Positions 33,994-43,195 of a stretch of DNA of 48,332 bases are shown here, piece by piece. A program made the translations under genes and the position numbers. How positions within the stretch are numbered: the first letter of the stretch is position 1; every line of letters starts with the position of its first letter. A model generated the notes under the pieces. The model ran no database searches. It saw only the letters and a list, made by a program, of their open reading frames with translations, and was not told the DNA's origin. This stretch comes from Erythrobacter sp. (GTDB taxonomy: Bacteria > Pseudomonadota > Alphaproteobacteria > Sphingomonadales > Sphingomonadaceae): contig NZOF01000088.1 in the NCBI GenBank assembly GCA_002695185.1, positions 1 to 48,332 of the forward strand, written 5' to 3'.

Positions 33994-36900
33994 ATGCTCC
34001 ATGCTCCGCTTCCACCCGCTCAGGCGGCTTCGCTTCCGCTTATCCCGCACATGCCGCCGGCCGCCGCCATCCTCGCCGCTGCCGAGCGCATCCTCTCCCA
34101 CCTCGAACAGAGCCGCACCGTCGATGCCGCCATGCTGCGAAGCGCCATGGCGCGAAGCGCCATGGAGGACGCCTTCGGCGCATCCGACGCAGCCGGCGCC
34201 TGGGACTGGAAAACCGCCTATGACGCCTGCGAGGCCGCGACCGTCCTGTTCCTGCGCAAATACGGAAAGCCGCTTTTCCGCAAAGCCGCATCGCCGGCTT
34301 CACGGCTGTCGGCGCTGACCAAGATCGTCGGGCTGCTGCCGACGCACACCCGCCGATCCGAGGAGGCGCAGGCCTTCCAGCAATTCTCGACGCCGATCCC
34401 GCTCGGCCTCGCCGCGCTGACGGCGGCGACATTGACCCCGGCCGACCGCGTGCTCGAGCCGTCCGCCGGCACCGGGCTGCTCGGCGTCCTCGCCGAGACC
34501 GCGGGCGCATCGCTCATCCTCAACGAACTGGCCGAGACCCGCGCCGATCTTCTCACCTCTCTCTTTCCGGCCGTTCCTGTCACGCGCTTCGATGCCGCCC
34601 AGATCGACGATCATCTCGATCCGGCCGCCGTGCCGAGCGTCGTCATCATGAACCCGCCATTCTCGGTGATGGCGAACGTTTCCGGACGCGTTGCCGACGC
34701 CGCCTATCGGCATATCGCCTCGGCGCTCGCCCGTCTCGCCGATGGCGGGCGGCTGGTCGCCATCACCGGCGCCAACTTTTCGCATGAGTCTCCAGCGTGG
34801 CGGGACGCCTTCGTCCGGTTACAGGCGCGGGGCCGCGTCGTGTTTACCGGAGCGATCGCCGGCTCGGTCTATGCCAAGCACGGCACGACCATCGAGACCC
34901 GCCTGACCGTCATCGACAAGGCGCCGGCAGAGGACCCCGAAAGCTTCCCCGACTCCGCCGGCATCGCACCCGATGTCGCGACGCTGCTAGGCTGGATCGA
35001 TGCGCAGCTTCCCGTGCGCCTGCCGGCCTCGATCGCGCGTCCCATGGCGACGCCGGTCACCCCGCCGCGCACAGTGCGAGGCAATCTCGCCCGCGCGGCG
35101 ACGGCCCAACCCGCCCGCCAGATTGCCCAGATCGAAGGCGTGCCGCTCGCCTATGAGACCATCGACTGGACGCCGCCGGAGAGTGGCCGCCTGTCGGACT
35201 CGATCTATGAGGCCTATGCGCTCCAGTCGATCCGCATCGAGGGCGCGCAGCCGCACCCGACCAAGCTGGTGCAGTCCGCCGCCATGGCCTCGGTCGCGCC
35301 GCCGAAGCCCAGCTATCGGCCGACGCTGCCAGCGCCGATCGTCGCCGACGGCATCCTCTCCGATGCCCAGCTCGAGACGGTGATCTATGCCGGCGAGGCC
35401 CATGGCGAATATCTCGCCGGGTCCTGGACCGTGGACGAGACCGGCGATCTCGTCACCGCCGCGCCGGACGATGCCCCGAACGCGGTGCGCTTCCGCCGCG
35501 GCTTCATGCTCGGCGACGGCACCGGCGCCGGCAAGGGCCGCCAGTCGGCTGGCATCATCCTCGACAACTGGCTCCAGGGACGTCGCAAGGCCGTCTGGAT
35601 CTCCAAGTCCGACAAGCTGCTCGAAGACGCGCAGCGCGACTGGTCGGCGCTCGGCATGGAGCGGCTGCTCGTCACGCCGCTCTCGCGCTTTCCTCAAGGG
35701 ACATCGATCCGACTGCCCGAAGGCGTCCTATTCACCACCTACGCCACGCTACGGTCCGACGACCGTGGGGAGAAGCTTTCGCGGGTCAAGCAGATCGTCG
35801 AATGGTTGGGCTCCGATTTCGACGGAGTGATCATTTTCGACGAGAGCCACGCGATGCAGAACGCCGGCGGCGGCAAGGGAGAACGGGGCGATGTGTCCCC
35901 GTCGCAGCAGGGCCGTGCGGGGCTCCGCCTCCAGCACGCGCTGCCGAACGCCCGCGTCGTCTATGCCTCGGCGACCGGCGCGACCACCGTCCATAATCTC
36001 GCCTATGCCCAGCGGCTCGGCCTGTGGGGCGGCGAGGATTTGCCCTTCGCCAACCGAGCCGAGTTCGTGGAGGCGGTCGACAATGGCGGCGTCGCAGCCA
36101 TGGAGGTCCTGGCCCGCGACCTGCGCGCGCTCGGCCTCTACACGGCGCGCTCGCTCTCCTATGATGGCGTCGAATACGACCTGGTCGAGCACCAGCTCAC
36201 GCCCGAGCAGACCCGCATCTACGATGCCTATGCCGGCGCCTTCGCCATCATCCATAATCATCTCGATGCGGCGATGCAGGCCGCCAACATCACCGGCGAG
36301 ATCGGCACGCTGAACCGGCAGGCGAAGTCGGCCGCGCGCTCGGCCTTCGAGAGCGCCAAGCAGCGCTTCTTCGGCCATCTACTCACCAGCATGAAGACGC
36401 CGACGCTGGTCCGCTCGATCGAGCAGGACCTGGCGGCCGGCCATTCCGCCGTCATCCAGATCGTCTCGACCGGCGAGGCCCTGATGGAGCGCCGTCTCGC
36501 CGAGATCCCCACAGAGGAATGGAACGACGTGCGAGTCGACATCACGCCGCGCGAATATGTGCTGGACTATCTCGCCCATTCCTTTCCGGTGCAGCTCTAC
36601 GAGCCGTTCTCGGACAGCGAGGGCAATCTGTCGTCGCGTCCAGTCTATCGCGACGGCCAACCCGTCGAGAGCCGCGAGGCCGTCGCCCGCCGCGACGAGC
36701 TGATCGAACGGCTCGCGTCGCTGCCGCCGGTTCCCGGCGCGCTCGACCAGATCGTCCAGCGCTTCGGCACGGACGTCGTCGCCGAGGTGACCGGCCGTTC
36801 GCGCCGCATCGTGCGCAAGGGCGACCGGCTTGCCGTGGAGAACCGGGCGGCCTCCGCCAATCTCGCCGAGGCGGCCGCCTTCATGGACGACGACAAGCGC

Positions 36901-38334
36901 GTCCTCGTCTTCTCCGACGCCGGCGGCACCGGCCGCAGCTATCACGCCGATCTCGCTGTCCGGAACCAGCGCCTGCGCATCCACTATCTGCTGGAGCCCG
37001 GCTGGAAGGCCGACGCCGCCATCCAGGGGCTCGGCCGCACCAACCGCACCAACCAGGCGCGGCCGCCGCTGTTTCGGCCGATCGCCACCAACGTGAAGGC
37101 CGAGAAGCGCTTTCTCTCGACCATCGCGCGCCGGCTCGACACGCTCGGCGCCATCACGCGCGGACAGCGGCAGACCGGCGGTCAGGGCCTGTTCCGGCCC
37201 GAGGACAATCTCGAATCCCACTATGCGCGCGATGCGCTGCGCCAGCTCTACCTGCTGCTCGTGCGCGGCAAGGTCGAGGGTTGCTCGCTCGATCGCTTCG
37301 AATGCGCCACCGGCCTGAAGCTGATGGACGACAACGGCATCAAGGATGAGCTGCCGCCGATCAAGACCTTCCTCAACCGGCTGCTGGCGCTCACCATCGA
37401 GCTGCAGGGCATCCTATTCACCGCCTTCGAGCAGCTCCTGACCGCGAAGATCGAGGGTGCGGTCCGTAGCGGCCACTATGACGTCGGTCTGGAGACGCTG
37501 CAGGCCGAGAGCTTCGTGGTGATGGACAGCCAGGTCATCCATGTTCATCCCGGCACCGGCGCGGAGACGCGACTGCTGACGATCACGCGCCGGGAGCGTA
37601 ATCGCCCCGTCACGCTGGCCATCGCGCTCGACCATCTTGCCGATCCGCGCGCGCGGCTGCTGGTCAACCGGCGCTCCGGTCGCGCCGCTGTGCAGATGCC
37701 GGCGCCGTCGATGATGCTCGACGACGGGGAGATCGAGCGCCGCGTCTGCCTGATCCGGCCGATGGAGCAGCACTATGCGCCGCTGCGCATGATGGACGAG
37801 AGCCATTGGGAGGAAGCCGACCGTGAGCGCTTCGCCGCCGCGTGGGAGGCCGAGCTTGCCGACATCCCGGACTTCTCCGACAGCACGATCCACATCGTCG
37901 CCGGCCTGCTGCTGCCGATCTGGAAGCGCCTGCCGGACGAGTCGACGCGGGTCTACCGGCTCCAGACCGACGCCGGTGAGCGCATCATCGGCCGCCGTGT
38001 CTCGCCGGCCTGGGCTGCCAACGCCGCCTCGCAAGGCGCGAGCACGCTGACACCGGAACACGCCTTCGCCGCGCTGATGGAGGGCCGCACGATCCTCGAC
38101 TTGGCCGAGGGCCTCCAGCTTCGCCGTGCCCGCGTCATGAGCGCCTATCGCCTGGAGCTGACCGGCTTCACCGAGGCGATGCGCGAGCGGCTCCGCGCCT
38201 ATGGCCTGTTCAGCGAGATCATCTCCTGGAAGCTGCGCTTCTTCGTGCCGGCCGACGGCACCGGGCCGGGCATCCTTGCCAAGCTGCTCGACACCTATCC
38301 GGTGGCGCGCATCTCCGAACGGGAGGCCGCGTGA
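33994..38334 (+). CDS. DarB-like N6-adenine methyltransferase / strawberry-notch SF2 helicase fusion
   Basis: 1446 aa. N-terminal Rossmann methyltransferase: LEPSAGTGLLGVLAE (SAM loop, about 153-167) and catalytic NPPF (from Asn220), as in N6-adenine DNA methylases. Then an SF2 motor of strawberry-notch type: Walker A GDGTGAGKGRQ (about 507-517), Walker B DESH at 616-619, and the helicase C domain with VLVFSDAGGTGRSYHAD and QGLGRTNRTNQ. Phage P1 DarB, which protects DNA in cis from type I restriction, has the same methylase-helicase combination, so an anti-restriction or DNA-entry role is likely. The open frame extends to 33790, but ATG 33994 follows the leader. Its stop overlaps the Toprim gene start. 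Confidence 0.9.
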   Translation: MLHAPLPPAQAASLPLIPHMPPAAAILAAAERILSHLEQSRTVDAAMLRSAMARSAMEDAFGASDAAGAWDWKTAYDACEAATVLFLRKYGKPLFRKAASPASRLSALTKIVGLLPTHTRRSEEAQAFQQFSTPIPLGLAALTAATLTPADRVLEPSAGTGLLGVLAETAGASLILNELAETRADLLTSLFPAVPVTRFDAAQIDDHLDPAAVPSVVIMNPPFSVMANVSGRVADAAYRHIASALARLADGGRLVAITGANFSHESPAWRDAFVRLQARGRVVFTGAIAGSVYAKHGTTIETRLTVIDKAPAEDPESFPDSAGIAPDVATLLGWIDAQLPVRLPASIARPMATPVTPPRTVRGNLARAATAQPARQIAQIEGVPLAYETIDWTPPESGRLSDSIYEAYALQSIRIEGAQPHPTKLVQSAAMASVAPPKPSYRPTLPAPIVADGILSDAQLETVIYAGEAHGEYLAGSWTVDETGDLVTAAPDDAPNAVRFRRGFMLGDGTGAGKGRQSAGIILDNWLQGRRKAVWISKSDKLLEDAQRDWSALGMERLLVTPLSRFPQGTSIRLPEGVLFTTYATLRSDDRGEKLSRVKQIVEWLGSDFDGVIIFDESHAMQNAGGGKGERGDVSPSQQGRAGLRLQHALPNARVVYASATGATTVHNLAYAQRLGLWGGEDLPFANRAEFVEAVDNGGVAAMEVLARDLRALGLYTARSLSYDGVEYDLVEHQLTPEQTRIYDAYAGAFAIIHNHLDAAMQAANITGEIGTLNRQAKSAARSAFESAKQRFFGHLLTSMKTPTLVRSIEQDLAAGHSAVIQIVSTGEALMERRLAEIPTEEWNDVRVDITPREYVLDYLAHSFPVQLYEPFSDSEGNLSSRPVYRDGQPVESREAVARRDELIERLASLPPVPGALDQIVQRFGTDVVAEVTGRSRRIVRKGDRLAVENRAASANLAEAAAFMDDDKRVLVFSDAGGTGRSYHADLAVRNQRLRIHYLLEPGWKADAAIQGLGRTNRTNQARPPLFRPIATNVKAEKRFLSTIARRLDTLGAITRGQRQTGGQGLFRPEDNLESHYARDALRQLYLLLVRGKVEGCSLDRFECATGLKLMDDNGIKDELPPIKTFLNRLLALTIELQGILFTAFEQLLTAKIEGAVRSGHYDVGLETLQAESFVVMDSQVIHVHPGTGAETRLLTITRRERNRPVTLAIALDHLADPRARLLVNRRSGRAAVQMPAPSMMLDDGEIERRVCLIRPMEQHYAPLRMMDESHWEEADRERFAAAWEAELADIPDFSDSTIHIVAGLLLPIWKRLPDESTRVYRLQTDAGERIIGRRVSPAWAANAASQGASTLTPEHAFAALMEGRTILDLAEGLQLRRARVMSAYRLELTGFTEAMRERLRAYGLFSEIISWKLRFFVPADGTGPGILAKLLDTYPVARISEREAA

Positions 38335-39368
38335 TGTCCCGACACGATGCTTCCGATCTCGCGCAGCGTCTCGGCCGGCAGGCCGAGGCGGTGTGCCGCC
38401 ATTACCTGTCCAGCGGCAGGCGCGAGGGCCGCTACTGGCTGGTCGGCGACGCGCGCAACACGCCCGGCCGCTCGATGTATGTGCGGCTCAAGGACTCTCC
38501 GAAAGGTCCGGCCGGCAAATGGACCGACGCCGCGACCGGCGAGCATGGCGATTTGCTCGACGTGATCCGCGAGAGCTGCGGCCTCATCGACTTCAAGGAC
38601 GTCGCCGACGAGGCACGGACCTTCCTCAGCATGCCGCCACCCGAGCCCATGCCGGCAAACCCGCGCCAGGCCCCGGCGCCGCACGGGTCGCCAGAGGCGG
38701 CCCGCCGCCTGATCGGCATGTCGCAGCCGATTACGGGTACGCTCGTACAGTCGTATCTACGCGGACGCGGCATTACGGATTTGCGCGGGACCGGAAACCT
38801 GCGCTTCCACCCGCGCTGCTATTATCGACCCGACGAGCATTCTCCGACCGAGACTTGGCCGGCGATGATCGCCGCCGTCACCGACCTCCACGACAGGATC
38901 ACCGGGGCGCATCGGACCTGGCTCGACCCGCGACGCCGCGACAAGGCGCCACTCGACACGCCGAGGCGGGCGATGGGCGATCTTCTCGGCAACGCGGTGC
39001 GCTTCGGCACGGGCGGCGAAGTCATGGCGGCCGGCGAAGGCATCGAGACCGTGCTATCGGTCAGGCAGGTCTTGCCCGACATGCCGATGCTAGCGGCGCT
39101 CTCCGCAGCCCATCTCGCCGCCATCCTGTTCCCGGACACGCTGCGGCGGCTCTACATCCTGCGCGACGACGATCCGGCCGGTGACGGTGCGCGGGACAGC
39201 CTGGTCGAACGGGCGAACGTGGTCGGGATCGAGGCGATCGTCATCTCTCCCCAGCTCGGCGACTTCAACGAGGATCTCCGCACCCTCGGCATCGACGCGC
39301 TCAGAAGCCAGACCCGGATGCAGATCGGGCCGCAGGACGTGGCGCGCTTCATGGCTGTCGCGGCATAG
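38334..39368 (+). CDS. Toprim-domain protein (primase-like) of the ICE
   Basis: 344 aa. The N-terminal third resembles the DUF7146 or CHC2-like region of plasmid primases; no zinc-ligand Cys cluster is obvious. The Toprim domain begins with GEGIET (Glu235) and has acidic DDD at 278-280 (LRDDDPAGD), the metal-binding residues of primases and topoisomerases. No helicase domain. GGAGG precedes ATG 38334, whose first base is the last base of the helicase stop codon, so the two proteins are coupled and may act together on single-stranded transferred DNA. Confidence 0.88.
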   Translation: MSRHDASDLAQRLGRQAEAVCRHYLSSGRREGRYWLVGDARNTPGRSMYVRLKDSPKGPAGKWTDAATGEHGDLLDVIRESCGLIDFKDVADEARTFLSMPPPEPMPANPRQAPAPHGSPEAARRLIGMSQPITGTLVQSYLRGRGITDLRGTGNLRFHPRCYYRPDEHSPTETWPAMIAAVTDLHDRITGAHRTWLDPRRRDKAPLDTPRRAMGDLLGNAVRFGTGGEVMAAGEGIETVLSVRQVLPDMPMLAALSAAHLAAILFPDTLRRLYILRDDDPAGDGARDSLVERANVVGIEAIVISPQLGDFNEDLRTLGIDALRSQTRMQIGPQDVARFMAVAA

Positions 39369-39500
39369 CCGGCAAGGAGGAAGGTGGCGGCGGCGCCGTC
39401 ATGCCCGTCCGGGTGCCCCATACCGTCTGAGAGGACCGCGCCTCGGCCTTCGAGAGGGCGATCGGCCCACAGTCGGACCGGCCCGGCAATGGCGGCGGCG

Positions 39501-39663
39501 GGCTATTTTCCGGCGGCGCGTGCCGCGCCTTTCCATCGCGAGGCAAAATAGCCGGCCTTAGCCATCAAGCCCTGCGCTGCGCTCCGGATGCTGGGCCGTC
39601 CCGCCGGTGGGCTTCGTCGCCATGAAGGCCGCGACGGTCGCGGTCCAACCGACGGAGCATCCC
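39501..39663 (+). promoter_or_regulatory. structured leader of the DUF2493 gene (leader family 2, copy 1)
   Basis: GGCTATTTT (39501-39509) pairs with AAAATAGCC (39545-39553), enclosing a perfect inner hairpin GGCGCG (39515-39520), TGC, CGCGCC (39524-39529). Downstream blocks TCGCGAGGCAAAA (39536-39548), CCTTAGC (39556-39562) and TCGCCATGAAGGCCGCGACGGT (39619-39640) recur in the same order before the DUF736 gene. The DUF2493 ATG follows at 39664. Confidence 0.55.
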
Positions 39664-40587
39664 ATGAACGACCACGACGACTTCGACGCTACCCGAGAAT
39701 CCTCACCCACCGACCACGTCCTCAACGAGTTGCAGCTCCACGGCTACCGGCCCTTCGCCGACGAACCGGACCAGCGGCTTCTTCCGGACGGAAACGCCGT
39801 CGCGGGCGCCGTCGCCGACATCTTCGAAGCCCTGATTTCCACTCTGGAGGACACGCGCCTCGAACCCGACCTCGACGATCTCCTCTGGTCGACAACCAAC
39901 GTCTTCCATCGCGCCACCGAACGGATCGCGCGCGAGCTTGACGATAACGAGCAGGCCCAGCGCCGCGGGCAACGTGAACAGGATGGCAGCGAGGTGAAGT
40001 CGGTCGAGCTTGAGCGTCAGATCGCAGAGGGCCAGACACTCGTCGAACGCCAGGCCGCTTTCGAGCTGATGCGCGACCAGGCCGCCGAACACTACGAACG
40101 CCACGTCGGCAAGGCATGGCTTCCGCGCAGCGGTTCGAAGGTCAACCATCGCAATCTCACCTCGGCGATGATCGACAGCCGCGACTTTCTGATGGCGAAG
40201 AAGCGCGCCGAGCAGGAAGTGCTGTTGCCTCCCGGCCCGAAGATCGTCGTCACCGGCGGGCTCGACTTCAACGATCACCAGCTCATCTGGGCCAAGCTCG
40301 ACCAGGTTCATGGGAAGCACCCGGACATGGTCCTCATGCACGGCAAGTCGCCGAAGGGCGCGGAGAAGATCGCCTCGCTCTGGGCGACGAACCGCAACGT
40401 CCCGCAGATCGGCTTCGCGCCCGACTGGACGAAGCACGGCCGCGCCGCGCCGTTCAAGCGCAATGATCAGATGCTGGAGATCGTGCCCAAGGGAGTGATG
40501 CATTTCCCGGGCACCGGCATCCACGACAACCTCGCCGACAAGGCCAAGAAGCTCGGCATCCCGGTCTGGAAGTTCGGCGGCGCGTGA
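39664..40587 (+). CDS. DUF2493 (SLOG-like) domain protein
   Basis: 307 aa. An acidic, helical N-terminal half (about 1-200) is followed by a DUF2493 domain (about 210-300): KIVVTGGLDFNDHQLIWAKL, then DMVLMHGKSPKGAEKIASLW. The GG and HGK segments form a SLOG/Rossmannoid nucleotide pocket. DUF2493 proteins occur in plasmids, phages and ICEs and are suspected to bind nucleotides or nucleotide-derived signals; function unproven. GGAG lies seven bases before ATG 39664. A structured leader precedes it, and a strong hairpin spans its stop codon. Confidence 0.88.
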   Translation: MNDHDDFDATRESSPTDHVLNELQLHGYRPFADEPDQRLLPDGNAVAGAVADIFEALISTLEDTRLEPDLDDLLWSTTNVFHRATERIARELDDNEQAQRRGQREQDGSEVKSVELERQIAEGQTLVERQAAFELMRDQAAEHYERHVGKAWLPRSGSKVNHRNLTSAMIDSRDFLMAKKRAEQEVLLPPGPKIVVTGGLDFNDHQLIWAKLDQVHGKHPDMVLMHGKSPKGAEKIASLWATNRNVPQIGFAPDWTKHGRAAPFKRNDQMLEIVPKGVMHFPGTGIHDNLADKAKKLGIPVWKFGGA

Positions 40588-40596
40588 GCGCCGCCG
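40575..40596. terminator. hairpin spanning the DUF2493 stop codon
   Basis: Perfect 9-bp stem CGGCGGCGC (40575-40583), GTGA loop, GCGCCGCCG (40588-40596). The stop codon TGA (40585-40587) lies in the loop. It also serves the end of the convergent methyltransferase gene. No T-tract, so partial termination or mRNA protection is likely. Confidence 0.45.
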
Positions 40597-40614
40597 ACCA
40601 AATACAGCATGAAA

Positions 40615-41199
40615 CTAGATCATCTGCTTGACGGCATGAAAATAGTTGTTGCGCCCCTCATCGATCTCACAGCCAACCAATTGCAAACCCGCGTCGCGTA
40701 GCAAAGCTCGATAGGCCTCGTGGCCCAAAGACTGTGACCTTCGCCCGGTCAGTACGTCGTCCCACTCGCAAATTTCCAACGGGCAGCTAAAGAGCAATTG
40801 TCCAGTTGGCTTTAATGCGGCAGCGATCCGATAAATGACTTCCCGCTGGTCAGACGGTGGAAGCAGGAACAGCAGTCCGACCGCAACCGCAGCATCGAAC
40901 GAGGCTTCAAAAAACTGACTTTCCTGGGCTGGCTCGCAAATGCATGGCGCATTCGGGAAGCGATGACTGAACGCGTTCACGAGCTTGCGTGATGCGTCGA
41001 TGCCGTACACCGAGAGTCCGGCCTCGATCAGGACTTCTGCTATAGGCACTCCAGAGCCGCACCCCACATCGACGATCGTTCCGGCGCTTGGCACGTTGCT
41101 GAGCGCCCATGACCGTACCAACGTCGCCCCGACATCAGATCGAGCCGTGAGGAAGCGGTCGGCGATCTCATCCCAACCTTCTGACCGATCTACGGACAC
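40615..41199 (-). CDS. class I SAM-dependent methyltransferase
   Basis: 194 aa. SAM-binding motif I VDVGCGSGVPIAE (about 43-55), motif II acidic end YGIDAS, and motif III AVAVGLLFLLP; Methyltransf_11/25 type acting on a small molecule. Start GTG 41199 with AGGAGG nine bases upstream. It is on the opposite strand to every ICE gene around it and visibly less GC-rich with different codon use, so it is probably a later insertion into the ICE backbone. Substrate unknown. Confidence 0.88.
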   Translation of the reverse strand: MSVDRSEGWDEIADRFLTARSDVGATLVRSWALSNVPSAGTIVDVGCGSGVPIAEVLIEAGLSVYGIDASRKLVNAFSHRFPNAPCICEPAQESQFFEASFDAAVAVGLLFLLPPSDQREVIYRIAAALKPTGQLLFSCPLEICEWDDVLTGRRSQSLGHEAYRALLRDAGLQLVGCEIDEGRNNYFHAVKQMI

Positions 41200-41517
41200 C
41201 AGCTACACCCTCCTTTGCCGTTACGAAGCTCCGTCCAATTTACTGACGGCGCGGAAACTCACTCTTGCTTCAGAATAACAGACAGGTGCTTACGCTCACT
41301 GACACGGTCCCTCTTTCAACGGAAGTACCACCCCCGCTTCATTTGCGCTGATCCTTGGTCAGACTGATCGCCTGACGCCATCAACCCGTAAAGGGTCGGC
41401 TATGCGAGCATGCCGCCGCTTCGGCTGCGCCTGCGCGGTGATTGCAGCGTTCAGTCCGACACTTCGGGCGCCTGTCAGCGGGGGATGGTCCTCCGCTAAA
41501 AAACAGGAGCCGGATCG
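41200..41517. other. intergenic stretch without a gene
   Basis: 318 bp between the methyltransferase start and the small ORF at 41518. It should carry the methyltransferase promoter (left end) and that of the small gene (right end). No convincing ORF, repeat or leader of the two ICE families was seen. Confidence 0.4.
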
Positions 41518-41685
41518 ATGTCCCTCAACGACGCGCACGCCTTCGCCTTTAGCCTCGCGACCACCCTGATGGCCGCCATCATCATCTTCCAGGCCGGTGA
41601 CGGCACCCTGTCGGTGACGCCCACCAGCGAATACGACGGTGACATGGCCGCGATCGTGCATGAGATCGATCCCTTCGCCCCATAA
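41518..41685 (+). CDS. small conserved ICE protein (55 aa)
   Basis: 55 aa, MSLNDAHAFAFSLATTLMAA then IIIFQAGDGTLSVTPTSEYD and a C-terminus DPFAP. AGGAG lies eight bases before ATG 41518. One hydrophobic stretch (about 12-25) suggests a membrane anchor or amphipathic helix. A very small ORF, but the ribosome site, codon choice and the following hairpin (41706-41733) support it. Function not recognised. Confidence 0.6.
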   Translation: MSLNDAHAFAFSLATTLMAAIIIFQAGDGTLSVTPTSEYDGDMAAIVHEIDPFAP

Positions 41686-41705
41686 CCGGGGCGAACCGGC
41701 GCCTC

Positions 41706-41733
41706 GAGCGGAAGTCGCACGCGGTTTCCGCTC
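41706..41733 (+). terminator. hairpin after the 55-aa ORF
   Basis: GAGCGGAA (41706-41713) with TTCCGCTC (41726-41733), 12-base loop; no following T-tract. Lies 21 bp after the stop. Confidence 0.4.
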
Positions 41734-41819
41734 CCGGCGCAGGCGATTTTCAGCTAAAGTTCGAGTGCGCCGTGGTGGTGGTGGCGCGACCGTCAGACTT
41801 TCTCACGGAGACCACCACT

Positions 41820-42263
41820 ATGATCATCATTGCAATTCTAGAATCCCTCACGGCCATCGGCCTGCTATGCTGGCTGCTGTTCACGCTGGCCGTCTTCGCG
41901 CTGCCGGCGTTCGTCGGTTTTACCGCAGGCGCCTGGGCGCTCGGCACCGGCGCCGGCATCCCTGGCGCGATCCTCGTCGGAGCAGTCGCCGCCGCCCTCA
42001 CGCTGGCGACCGGCCATCTACTGATCGCCTTCGTGCGACCGATGTGGCTAAAGCTGATCGTGGCCATCGCCTTCGTCGCACCGGCGACGATTGCGGGCTT
42101 CCACGCCACCCATGGCATCGTGAAGCACCTGATGCCGTCTGACGGCTGGCAGATCACATTCTCCGTTATCGGGGCCATCGCCGTCGCCATCACGGCCTTC
42201 GTCCAGGTCGCGGGAAGGGCCACGGCCAGCAGCCCCGCCGGCCGGAACCTCGCGCAGACCTGA
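41820..42263 (+). CDS. small integral membrane protein of the ICE
   Basis: 147 aa. Four hydrophobic segments (about 1-25, 30-55, 58-80 and 85-135 with a central helix), with a Pro/Arg tail. GGAG precedes ATG 41820; the frame is open to 41772 but that part lacks a start of quality. Alanine- and glycine-rich, no conserved charged motif. Function unknown; such proteins occur between the DUF2493 and DUF736 genes of related ICEs. Confidence 0.7.
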   Translation: MIIIAILESLTAIGLLCWLLFTLAVFALPAFVGFTAGAWALGTGAGIPGAILVGAVAAALTLATGHLLIAFVRPMWLKLIVAIAFVAPATIAGFHATHGIVKHLMPSDGWQITFSVIGAIAVAITAFVQVAGRATASSPAGRNLAQT

Positions 42264-42689
42264 CATCGCGCATGTCGTCGTGGCGCGGACCAGGGCGACA
42301 ATGAACCCGGCGATCCCCGTCAGGAGAGTTGGGCGGTTGCGGGGCTTGGAAAGCGGATCGTCGTACGGCCCTGAAAGCGACCCATGGGGGGCGGAGGCAC
42401 AGCGTCAGCCACCTGAGCTTGTGCCTAGATCCGTTTGATGCGGGAACGTCCCACGGAGGCAGGCCGGGTCAGGATGCGGTGATCGACCGGGACGCTGAAA
42501 CATTGCTCTCCGGTGAGGTTCGTAGCGACGTCATCTTGGCGGCGGCGGTGGGGCGCCATCTCTCCCTTTCTGCCCGTCACGCGACCGCTCCAAACGGCCT
42601 CTCCAATGGCCTGATCTGGCCGAAGGCCGGCTTCGCCTCGATCGCCTATGACGCAACAGCCGCGTCAAACTTTCTTCCCCTGCCGGCTG
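42264..42689. other. long intergenic stretch, no gene supported
   Basis: About 425 bp. A plus-strand ORF of 132 codons (42329-42727) is open but has poor start context, no similarity I recognise and poor codon use, so I leave it out. Its end runs into the leader of the DUF736 gene. Confidence 0.4.
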
Positions 42690-42829
42690 CGCCGCCATTC
42701 CTCGCGAGACAAGAAACCCCTCCTTAGCTGTCAGGCCCCTTCGGGGTGCGCCGTCGATCGCCTCCGGCCAACCGATCGCCATCGAGGCCGCAATGGTGCG
42801 GGCTCGGAAACGGAAAACGGAGACTTACA
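42690..42829 (+). promoter_or_regulatory. structured leader of the DUF736 gene (leader family 2, copy 2)
   Basis: Contains TCGCGAGACAAGA (42702-42714), CCTTAGC (42722-42728), a CCC-GGG hairpin with UUCG-like loop (42736-42746), and TCGCCATCGAGGCCGCAATGGT (42777-42798), the same blocks in the same order as before the DUF2493 gene. ATG 42830 lies 31 bp downstream with GGAG in between. Confidence 0.55.
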
Positions 42830-43156
42830 ATGGCGACCATCGGCACCTTCAAGAAGACCGGCTCGAACGAGTTCACCGGCGACATCGTCACCCTCAGCGT
42901 CCAGGCCAAGAACGTGCGCATCGTCCCCGACCAGCGCGCCACCGGCGAGAACGCTCCCAGCCACCGGGTCCTGGTCGGCCGCGCCGAGATCGGTGCCGCT
43001 TGGTCCAAGCGCTCCAACGAGGGCCGCGACTATCTGGGCCTCAAGCTCGACGATCCGAGCTTCAACGCCCCGATCTACGCCAACCTGTTCGACGACGAGG
43101 GCGAAGACACCTTCTCGCTGATCTGGTCCCGCCCCAACGGGCGGCGCGGCGACTGA
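42830..43156 (+). CDS. DUF736 family protein
   Basis: 108 aa. MATIGTFKKTGSNEFTGDIV and RVLVGRAEIGAAWSKRSNEG are family hallmarks; compact beta-rich protein, nearly always found in ICEs and plasmids of Proteobacteria. Homologues bind or act near DNA by suspicion only. GGAG lies eight bases before ATG 42830. A strong terminator follows, so this is a separate transcription unit with its own structured leader. Confidence 0.92.
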   Translation: MATIGTFKKTGSNEFTGDIVTLSVQAKNVRIVPDQRATGENAPSHRVLVGRAEIGAAWSKRSNEGRDYLGLKLDDPSFNAPIYANLFDDEGEDTFSLIWSRPNGRRGD

Positions 43157-43166
43157 GGCTTCGCGC

Positions 43167-43195
43167 AAGGCCCCGGCCGAAAGGCCGGGGCCTTT
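43167..43195 (+). terminator. strong terminator hairpin after the DUF736 gene
   Basis: Perfect 12-bp stem AAGGCCCCGGCC (43167-43178), GAAA loop, GGCCGGGGCCTT (43183-43194), then a short T run. Confidence 0.75.

Noticed and set aside
42329..42727. 132-codon plus-strand ORF before the DUF736 leader
   Set aside because: No ribosome site of quality, unnatural composition, overlaps the conserved leader region; not supported as a gene.
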